From positions 1-29,410 of the forward strand of contig JADHUD010000006.1 in the NCBI GenBank assembly GCA_016784705.1: 29,410 nucleotides of DNA. The letters are read 5' to 3'. Origin of the DNA: Spirochaetia bacterium (GTDB taxonomy: Bacteria > Spirochaetota > Spirochaetia > JABMQR01). A program made the position numbers and the translations under genes. Shown one piece after another: positions 23,778 to 29,410 of this stretch; positions within the stretch are counted from its first letter, which is position 1, and the number at the start of each line of letters is the position of its first letter. The notes below the pieces were generated by a model that did no database searches, was not told the DNA's origin, and saw nothing but the letters and a program-made list of their open reading frames with translations.

Positions 23778-23806
23778 AATATCTGATAGATTACGGTGAT
23801 GGTCAA
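23778..23806 (-). promoter_or_regulatory. Possible nitroreductase promoter, leaderless
   Basis: On the minus strand TTGACC (23806-23801), 17-nt spacer, GATATT (23783-23778), then six nt to the ATG. An overlapping TATTAT (23781-23776) gives a 19-nt spacer. The -35 overlaps the T-run of the terminator of the preceding operon. Confidence 0.45.
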
Positions 23807-23847
23807 GAAAAAAGAGGCCGTCCAATATGAAAGCTCATACTGAACGG
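23805..23847 (-). terminator. Intrinsic terminator of the HAD-larA-gnd operon
   Basis: 13-bp stem (23835-23847 with 23818-23830, two G-T pairs, 4-nt loop) followed on the minus strand by CTCTTTTTTCTT. It is 50 nt after the gnd stop. Confidence 0.75.
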
Positions 23848-23898
23848 CATATTCCCTATTACCGCAGTCGCATTTCTGATACTTGCGCCTGTTCCTTC

Positions 23899-25359
23899 CT
23901 ATACTTCGTATGTGCCGGAGGCTACATTTCCACCGGTTCCTGTCCAGTTGGCGTGGAAAAATTCGCCCCGAGGTTTGTCTGTCCGCTCAAAGGTGTGCGC
24001 ACCGAAATAGTCACGCTGAGCCTGCAGGAGGTTCGCCGGAAGCCGTTTGCTTCGGTATCCGTCAAAAAACATAAGTGCTGCCGAGAGAGTCGGAACCGGA
24101 ATCCCCAAATTAACAGCCTGAGTTATTACCTTCCTCCAGGAAGTCTGACAACGTCCAATGACCTCCTGAAAGTAGTCATCAAGCAGAAGATTGTTCAGTT
24201 CAGAGTCTTTATCAAAGGCTTCTTTGATTTTCCCGAGAAATACGCTGCGGATTATACACCCGCCGCGCCACATTAATGCGATCCCGCCGTAATTAAGATC
24301 CCAGCCGTTTTCTTTCGCCGCTTCCCGCATCAGCATATATCCCTGGGTATAGGAAACGATTTTCGAAGCAAGCAGAGCTTGCCGTATGTCCTCAATAAAT
24401 GCTTTTTTATCCCCGCTAAAGGAGTGTGTACCTACAGCTTTAAGGACTTTAGAGGCTTCAACCCGCTCCTCTTTCATAGCAGAAAGCGCCCGTGCAAAAA
24501 CAGCCTCTCCTATCAAAGTAACGGGAACACCAAGATCAAGGGAACTGATTCCCGTCCACTTGCCAGTACCTTTCTGCCCGGCAGTATCAAGGATTTTCCC
24601 GACCAGCGGTTCTCCATCTTCATCTTTGAATGCCATGATATCCCGGGTAATCTCAATTAAATAGCTGTCCAGCTCGCCCTTGTTCCATTCACTGAACACC
24701 TCGTGAAGTTCCTCATACGATAACCCAAGACCCTCTGCCATAAGCTGATAGGCCTCACAGATAAGCTGCATATCGCCATACTCAATACCATTATGGACCA
24801 TTTTCACATAGTGCCCTGCGCCTTCAGAACCTACCCACTCACAGCAGGCAGAACCATCGTCTGTCTTTGCAGCTATATCCTGAAAAATATCCTTAACATG
24901 AGGCCATGCTTCCGGATTGCCTCCGGGCATTATTGAAGGGCCTCTTCTGGCGCCCTCTTCCCCGCCGGATACTCCGGTTCCGATGAACAGGATCCCTTTT
25001 TCTTTCAGTTCACGGGTTCTTCTGGTGGTATCTGGAAAATGAGAGTTTCCGCCGTCAATGATGATATCGCCCTCTTCAAGATGCGGGAGAATCATATCAA
25101 TAAAGGCATCTACCACTGCACCGGCTTTTACCATGAGCATGATTTTTCTCGGCCGTTTGAGTGAAGCCGCCAGTTCCTCAATTGAGTAAGTTCCGTAAAT
25201 AGTATCCCTTCCTGCTGCAGCATCCTTGAGAAAATCATCAACCTTTGATGTCGTCCGGTTGAATACGGCAACCGAATAGCCATGATCATTCATATTAAGA
25301 ACCAGATTCTGGCCCATTACCGCCAATCCAATTAAACCAATATCAGCTTGTACTTTCAT
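23899..25359 (-). CDS. gnd: 6-phosphogluconate dehydrogenase (decarboxylating)
   Basis: Encodes 486 residues, full length. IGLAVMGQNLVLNMNDHG is the NADP-binding Rossmann motif. GSEGAGHYVKMVHNGIEYGDMQ carries the catalytic Lys and substrate Asn/His/Glu. GTGKWTGISSLDLGVPVTLIGEAVFAR and the C-terminal QRDYFGAHTFERTD complete the family set. Converts 6-phosphogluconate to ribulose-5-phosphate, CO2 and NADPH. ATG 25359 is chosen because AGGAG precedes it. Third gene of an operon with an HAD phosphatase and a LarA-family enzyme, which suggests sugar-acid catabolism rather than only the housekeeping pentose-phosphate role. Confidence 0.96.
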   Translation of the reverse strand: MKVQADIGLIGLAVMGQNLVLNMNDHGYSVAVFNRTTSKVDDFLKDAAAGRDTIYGTYSIEELAASLKRPRKIMLMVKAGAVVDAFIDMILPHLEEGDIIIDGGNSHFPDTTRRTRELKEKGILFIGTGVSGGEEGARRGPSIMPGGNPEAWPHVKDIFQDIAAKTDDGSACCEWVGSEGAGHYVKMVHNGIEYGDMQLICEAYQLMAEGLGLSYEELHEVFSEWNKGELDSYLIEITRDIMAFKDEDGEPLVGKILDTAGQKGTGKWTGISSLDLGVPVTLIGEAVFARALSAMKEERVEASKVLKAVGTHSFSGDKKAFIEDIRQALLASKIVSYTQGYMLMREAAKENGWDLNYGGIALMWRGGCIIRSVFLGKIKEAFDKDSELNNLLLDDYFQEVIGRCQTSWRKVITQAVNLGIPVPTLSAALMFFDGYRSKRLPANLLQAQRDYFGAHTFERTDKPRGEFFHANWTGTGGNVASGTYEV

Positions 25360-25385
25360 GTTATTAACTCCTCTCAATCTCTAAT

Positions 25386-25419
25386 TATGCATCAAATCGA
25401 TCTATGCATCAAATCGATC
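25386..25419. repeat. 17-bp perfect tandem duplication at the larA-family stop codon
   Basis: TATGCATCAAATCGATC occurs twice head to tail (25386-25402, 25403-25419). The stop codon TAG of the LarA-family gene lies across the join. With one copy the same protein end would be followed by TAA, so the product is unchanged. Confidence 0.9.
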
Positions 25420-26673
25420 CCGGCAGGCCCAAAGACCCAAAGCAGGATTCGCTATAAAATATATCTCTTTTCCATCCACATGGTAATAACCATCCTGTTT
25501 TTCCTGGGGTTTATATAATTCCATCATAGCCTCTATGTCCCCATACTCATAGCCAGCAGATTCGACTTCTTCTTTTGTAAGTCCTCCCGGACAATACAGT
25601 ATTGAAAAACGTCCATCCGATGAGCCGTGAATCAGGTGTGCGGCCGCAGAGAGGTTTTGCCTGAGGTCGTCCTGAGTCTCAACATCTGCAAGAACTTTTT
25701 CTGTTCCCTTATAGCCGTACTTTCTTATGAGTTTATCTATCTCGGGATCTTCTCCAAAGGCGGATACCCCGGGAGCAAGAACTATAAGACGGCCGCCGTC
25801 AGCCAAAGCCATACGTGTCCGGTAGATACTTTTATTTCCCAGCCAGGTGCTCCGGAACTCTTCGGGGTCAAGATAGACAACTGCCGTTTTCAGCGGTTCA
25901 TTAAGCATCGTAAAATTCACTTCGAGGGCTAAATCCGAAGCTTGTTCGAACGCTGTCCGGTCTTCACTGATATAGAGACCTTTCAGAGCAAGGTCACCTG
26001 AAGTTTCTGTACCTATAACTGTCTGTATGAAAACTATCGGCAGGTCTTTTCCAAACTGGGTATAGGCCTCATCCATTATATAGCGTACCGGATTATCCGC
26101 GCGTCCCATAATCCGTTCCATACCAAAAGCAGCACCAAGATAGTGGCTCTTATTTATGCCCTCCTGCCCTCCGGTTCCTACAAATATATTCTTTGTATAA
26201 TTTGCCATCCCGATTACTTCGTGCGGGACAACCTGGCCAATAGAGAGCATCAGGTCAAAATCTCCTTCAAGCAGCAATTTGTTGATCTGAACAGGCCAGG
26301 AATAGGAGACTTTTCCTTCTGAAATCCTTTCCAAAGTCTCTGACGGGATTTCGCCTAAAGTAACTACATCATTTCTCCAATCGTGATCCCGGAAAAGCGT
26401 CGCAGGCACATTTCCGAACATCTTCCTGATTTCATTTTCTGTCATTGGGACATGCGTACCGAGCGCAGGCATGATGGCTTTAACGGCATCCCCGTAATAG
26501 TTATAGGCAATCTCAGTTATCTCACCAGCCCTGCTATGAAATCTGGTAATATCCGGGGGGATAATCAGTACCCTGTTCCGGGGTCCGATCTTTTTAAAGG
26601 CCTCATGGAGAGCGTTCTTCAGCTCCAGCTTGGTGAATACTTTATCAGCCGATCCTTCAGTATAGTAGACCAT
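25402..26673 (-). CDS. LarA-family (nickel-pincer) racemase/epimerase
   Basis: Encodes 423 residues of the LarA superfamily (DUF2088), enzymes that racemise or epimerise 2-hydroxyacids with a nickel-pincer nucleotide. Likely key residues: DITR (41-44), His74 in LGTHVPMTENE, His151 in VVPHEVIG, Lys161 in YTKNIFVG (candidate pincer-cofactor lysine) and His177 in NKSHY, followed by GAAFGMERIMG. Characterised members act on lactate, malate or aldonates such as gluconate. Next to gnd, an aldonate is the likelier substrate (inference). ATG 26673 is chosen because GGGAGG lies nine nt upstream; the frame also opens at 26727 inside the HAD gene. The cofactor-making larB/C/E genes are not in the window. 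Confidence 0.85.
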   Translation of the reverse strand: MVYYTEGSADKVFTKLELKNALHEAFKKIGPRNRVLIIPPDITRFHSRAGEITEIAYNYYGDAVKAIMPALGTHVPMTENEIRKMFGNVPATLFRDHDWRNDVVTLGEIPSETLERISEGKVSYSWPVQINKLLLEGDFDLMLSIGQVVPHEVIGMANYTKNIFVGTGGQEGINKSHYLGAAFGMERIMGRADNPVRYIMDEAYTQFGKDLPIVFIQTVIGTETSGDLALKGLYISEDRTAFEQASDLALEVNFTMLNEPLKTAVVYLDPEEFRSTWLGNKSIYRTRMALADGGRLIVLAPGVSAFGEDPEIDKLIRKYGYKGTEKVLADVETQDDLRQNLSAAAHLIHGSSDGRFSILYCPGGLTKEEVESAGYEYGDIEAMMELYKPQEKQDGYYHVDGKEIYFIANPALGLWACRDRFDA

Positions 26674-26677
26674 TTTT

Positions 26678-27562
26678 TCATGCCTCCCATGGCGGATGTT
26701 CAGGCAGATATGTCTGAAACTCTTCAATCAAAGCCTTTTCATATGTTCCTGCATAGGTTTTATTAAAAAACTTATCCAGACCCTCGCTATACAACCTCTC
26801 CCATGATGCATCTTCATTACCCGGATTAATCGGGTAAAAAAGCACATGGTTCTCTTTGGCTGCCTTTAAATCTCCGGGAGCATCGCCTATCATCAGGATT
26901 TGATCAAGCGGATATTTCCCAACAGCGGCATAGGCAATATGCTCTGTCTTGGTACCCATCTCCTGTCCTGCAATCACCTTAACATATGAATCTATTCTAT
27001 GTTCCTTCCACTCCCGTTCCAGCGCCTCGCAGGGAGTCTGTGAAACAACAATCATATCAGCCAGATCTTCAATCTTTTCCAGGCACTCCCGCACAAAAGG
27101 GAAAGGGGGAATTCCATGAACCATGCGCTCGATGGTCTTATTAACCGAAATCGAATAATCATATACTATATCAAACTCTGGTGCTTTATTTGTCTCCATC
27201 TCTTTAAGCAGAGCTGGATTACCGAGCTTTGTCTCACGCTTAATCCATGCTCTGAGCTCAGCCAGTTTTGGGATTTCTGTACCCCGCTTTACCACCTCAG
27301 GTTTGCGCTCCAACAGATCCATAGCCCAGATTACGGCGAGAAACCGGTTGCAGCCGCGCATTTTAGAGTATAGGTTTACAAAGTCCCAAACCTCCCTGCT
27401 GTACCGAGAAACTGACTGAAGGCCGAATTTTTCAATAAAATTAGGACAAAAGCACTCCTTGTGCTTAATCTCCATAGTATCAAACACACAACCATCAGAA
27501 TCCAACCCGATAAAGAATTGCTTATCAGGTTTTAAATCATGCAGCTTTCTTGCTGGATCCAT
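26678..27562 (-). CDS. HAD-superfamily hydrolase
   Basis: Encodes 294 residues. HAD motif I DSDGCVFDT (nucleophile Asp21, acid/base Asp23), motif II SQTP (Ser174 or Thr176), motif III near Lys205, motif IV IGDAPGD (Asp227, Asp231). A large helical cap lies between motifs I and II (about 30-165), so small phosphorylated substrates are expected, probably a sugar or sugar-acid phosphate (inference). ATG 27562 with AAGGA upstream is preferred over the in-frame start at 27613. Four nt from the larA-family gene, so translation is coupled. First gene of the operon, divergent from the DeoR gene. Confidence 0.85.
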   Translation of the reverse strand: MDPARKLHDLKPDKQFFIGLDSDGCVFDTMEIKHKECFCPNFIEKFGLQSVSRYSREVWDFVNLYSKMRGCNRFLAVIWAMDLLERKPEVVKRGTEIPKLAELRAWIKRETKLGNPALLKEMETNKAPEFDIVYDYSISVNKTIERMVHGIPPFPFVRECLEKIEDLADMIVVSQTPCEALEREWKEHRIDSYVKVIAGQEMGTKTEHIAYAAVGKYPLDQILMIGDAPGDLKAAKENHVLFYPINPGNEDASWERLYSEGLDKFFNKTYAGTYEKALIEEFQTYLPEHPPWEA

Positions 27563-27642
27563 ACAAACATCCTTGATATTTCGTTTTTCGTAACTTATTG
27601 AAAGTTTTATCATACTCCGTATACTTTCGTCAATACAGCCTT

Positions 27643-27680
27643 ATACAAACAAGAAAATTTATTATATGCTTATTTTGTAT
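27643..27680. promoter_or_regulatory. Possible operator of the DeoR-family regulator
   Basis: ATACAAA (27643-27649) and TTTGTAT (27674-27680) form an inverted repeat with a 24-nt spacer. The -10 of the minus-strand promoter lies between the arms. A repressor bound here would block the HAD-larA-gnd operon. Confidence 0.35.
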
Positions 27681-27688
27681 GATTTTAA
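27661..27688 (-). promoter_or_regulatory. Possible promoter of the HAD-larA-gnd operon
   Basis: On the minus strand TTAAAA (27688-27683), 16-nt spacer, TATAAT (27666-27661). The -10 is perfect, the -35 poor, as for a regulated promoter. Confidence 0.45.
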
Positions 27689-27717
27689 CTAATTTTTGAC
27701 AAAAAAATGATAGATTA

Positions 27718-27746
27718 TTGACAACTTATCGTCTACACGCTATTCT
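27718..27746 (+). promoter_or_regulatory. Promoter of the deoR-type gene and pfp
   Basis: TTGACA (27718-27723), 17-nt spacer, TATTCT (27741-27746). Predicted start about 27753, 19 nt before the ATG. Confidence 0.6.
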
Positions 27747-27771
27747 CAACAATGAAAGGAAATGAAACCTG

Positions 27772-28524
27772 ATGTACAGTGCACGGCATGAAAAAATTTT
27801 AAAAATACTCTCACTTCTCAGGGAAGTGTCAGTTCCTGATCTGTCTGAGAGACTTTCTGTATCAGAGGTAACCATCAGGAAAGATCTCACTGCCCTGGAA
27901 AACATGGGCTGCCTGATCAGAACTCACGGCGGAGCTATGATTGCTGAAGATTTCAGGCTGATTAAAACTATCGACATACGCCAAAGAGAAAATATCACTG
28001 CAAAACAGGCCATAGCAGTTAAGGCAAAAGAGCTGATAAGCAATGGCGACATGGTCTATCTCGACTCGGGCAGCACTTGCCTAATGATTGCAAGAGAGAT
28101 TCGGGGGATGAATCTGCATGTGGTCACAAACTCAATTGATATTATGGCAGAATTGTCCGGAGCTCAGGACATACTCCTGCACTCTCTAGGCGGAAGTTAC
28201 CGTAAAGAGTCCGGAACTTTTATCGGACCTGTCGCTGTTAAAAACCTGAAGGAGTTTCAGTTCAGCATCTGCTTTCTCGGCGCTACCGGATTTTCACAAG
28301 AGGGAATTTTTTCATCTCAGAATATTGTTGAATCTGAAATGAAACGGCAGGCTTTGCTGAATTCAACCAGAAAGGTTGTTGCAGCCGATTCCTCTAAATT
28401 CGGGATTAACGCTTTTTCCATTTTTGCAAGACCTGACGATATAGATATCCTGGTAACAGATACGGCATTCACTGAAGCTGAAGCATTGGCTGTATATAAT
28501 ATAGAGACTATTAAAGCCTTATAA
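27772..28524 (+). CDS. DeoR-family transcriptional regulator
   Basis: Encodes 250 residues. N-terminal winged helix (about 5-57) with the DeoR signature LSERLSVSEVTIRKDLTALENMGCLIRTHGGA; the C-terminal domain (about 75-235) is the sugar-phosphate-binding DeoRC fold (GDMVYLDSGSTCLMIAREI, VTNSIDIMAEL, FLGATGFS, AADSSKFG). Such proteins are usually repressors relieved by a phosphorylated sugar. Divergent from the HAD-larA-gnd operon and co-directional with pfp 28 nt downstream, so it probably controls both. AAAGGA lies about 12 nt before the ATG. Confidence 0.93.
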   Translation: MYSARHEKILKILSLLREVSVPDLSERLSVSEVTIRKDLTALENMGCLIRTHGGAMIAEDFRLIKTIDIRQRENITAKQAIAVKAKELISNGDMVYLDSGSTCLMIAREIRGMNLHVVTNSIDIMAELSGAQDILLHSLGGSYRKESGTFIGPVAVKNLKEFQFSICFLGATGFSQEGIFSSQNIVESEMKRQALLNSTRKVVAADSSKFGINAFSIFARPDDIDILVTDTAFTEAEALAVYNIETIKAL

Positions 28525-28552
28525 CTGCAATCTATACTATTTTGGAGGATAC

Positions 28553-29410
28553 ATGAGAGGTAACTGTGTAATTGCCCAAAGCGGCGGACCAACAGCAGTA
28601 ATAAACTCCAGTGCATGCGGGGTAATTCAGGAAGCATTGAAGCATCCTGAGATTGAAGGAGTGTATGCTGCACATAATGGAATTCTTGGTGTAGTACATG
28701 AGGATTTCTTTGACTTGAGAAAAGAGTCCCCAGAGGATATAGAAGGATTGCGGACTACCCCGGCTGCCGCACTCGGCTCCTGTCGGTATAAATTAAAAAC
28801 TGAAGAAGACTATAAAAAAGTTCTGGCTGTCTTTGTTAAGTATAATATTCGTTATTTTTTCTATATTGGCGGAAATGATTCAATGGATACCGCTGATAAG
28901 GTTAATAAACTTGCAGCCCGCACAGGGTACGAATTCAGGGCGATGGGTGTACCGAAGACTATCGATAATGATCTTGCCTGCACCGATCACTGTCCTGGAT
29001 ATGGTAGTGTGATTAAGTATCTGGCCACTATGGTTATGGAGGCCGGAAGGGATACAGAAGCTCTTTATACCACTGATACAGTTAATGTTATTGAGGCAAT
29101 GGGGAGAAACGCCGGGTGGATTGCGGCAGGAACCGCTCTTGCCAGGCGGAACGCTGAAGATGCTCCGCACATCATTCTCCTTCCAGAAGTTCCCTTCGAT
29201 GAGAAGGCTTTTATAGCGCGCGTCAGACACTTCCTCGATACGATAGGCCGTTGTGTTATTGTGGCCTCAGAAGGCACAAAATATGCTGATGGAACCTACA
29301 TTGCTGAGCAAAAAGGAGCCTTTGCAAAAGATGCATTCGGCCACACACAGCTTGGGGGAACCGGTCTCTATATAAAAAACCTGGTGGAATCCAAAGCTGG
29401 GGTTAAAGCC
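28553..29410 (+). CDS. pfp: PPi-dependent 6-phosphofructokinase (3' cut by window)
   Basis: 286 codons are present with no stop; the end lies beyond the window. AQSGGPTAVINSS is the phosphate-donor loop, IGGNDSMDTA (105-114) the second, PKTIDND (134-140) the substrate-site motif. Lys in PKTIDND, where ATP enzymes have PGTIDND, marks the PPi-dependent group. EAMGRNAGWIAAG and VASEGTKY follow. Interconverts fructose-6-phosphate and fructose-1,6-bisphosphate with pyrophosphate in the cytoplasm. TGGAGGA precedes the ATG. Co-transcribed with the DeoR-type gene. Confidence 0.92.
   Translation, partial: MRGNCVIAQSGGPTAVINSSACGVIQEALKHPEIEGVYAAHNGILGVVHEDFFDLRKESPEDIEGLRTTPAAALGSCRYKLKTEEDYKKVLAVFVKYNIRYFFYIGGNDSMDTADKVNKLAARTGYEFRAMGVPKTIDNDLACTDHCPGYGSVIKYLATMVMEAGRDTEALYTTDTVNVIEAMGRNAGWIAAGTALARRNAEDAPHIILLPEVPFDEKAFIARVRHFLDTIGRCVIVASEGTKYADGTYIAEQKGAFAKDAFGHTQLGGTGLYIKNLVESKAGVKA

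Noticed and set aside
23827..24276. 149-aa + frame antisense to gnd
   Set aside because: Shadow of gnd; no family match.
1..29410. CRISPR array, tRNA or rRNA genes
   Set aside because: No regular spacer-repeat pattern and no cloverleaf or rRNA-like stretch found by eye; a tRNAscan or Rfam search would be decisive.

Overview
The window looks like chromosome of a free-living spirochaete (Spirochaetales), with moderately AT-rich DNA. This is inferred from gene content: a PPi-type phosphofructokinase, lspA followed by a small two-helix membrane protein, relaxed lipobox lipoproteins, a NfeD/stomatin pair and a PspF-type phage-shock system. No rRNA or tRNA gene and no CRISPR array was seen.

Layout. 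1-1.5 kb: the C-terminal end of an anchored protein (+), a small minus-strand gene behind a long structured leader (promoter, 20-codon reading frame, three hairpins), and a small lipoprotein. 1.5-4.1 kb: an HSL-type esterase (+) meets a minus-strand operon nif3-like - lspA - small membrane protein. 4.26-5.66 kb: an insertion sequence with 21-bp terminal inverted repeats, lying against the stop codon of a secreted trypsin-like protease whose C-terminal domain resembles the 1.1-kb lipoprotein. 6.9-10.4 kb: a Lon-like protease, a glutaredoxin-like protein and an aldo/keto reductase.

10.5-15.6 kb holds a phage-shock locus. On the minus strand pspF, rsmI and a SpoU methyltransferase overlap by 4 nt each. 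Divergent pspA-pspB-pspC-DUF4097 start behind a sigma-54 -24/-12 element and a pair of direct repeats placed like PspF enhancer sites. 15.6-21.5 kb is more accessory: a GNAT acetyltransferase, an SDR overlapping a RhuM-Fic protein, aspS, a decayed pcp fragment, and a DUF4160/DUF2442 pair split by a 167-bp hairpin element (MITE-like), then DUF2459. 21.7-23.8 kb: a NfeD/SPFH membrane pair and a nitroreductase.

23.9-29.4 kb is a carbohydrate locus. HAD phosphatase - LarA-family racemase/epimerase - 6-phosphogluconate dehydrogenase (-) is divergent from a DeoR-family regulator and a PPi-dependent phosphofructokinase (+, cut by the window end). A plausible reading is sugar-acid epimerisation feeding 6-phosphogluconate and lower glycolysis, under the DeoR repressor. 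Four genes (nif3-like, lon-like, aspS, nitroreductase) lack a Shine-Dalgarno and have a -10-like hexamer 6-8 nt before the start codon, which suggests leaderless mRNAs.
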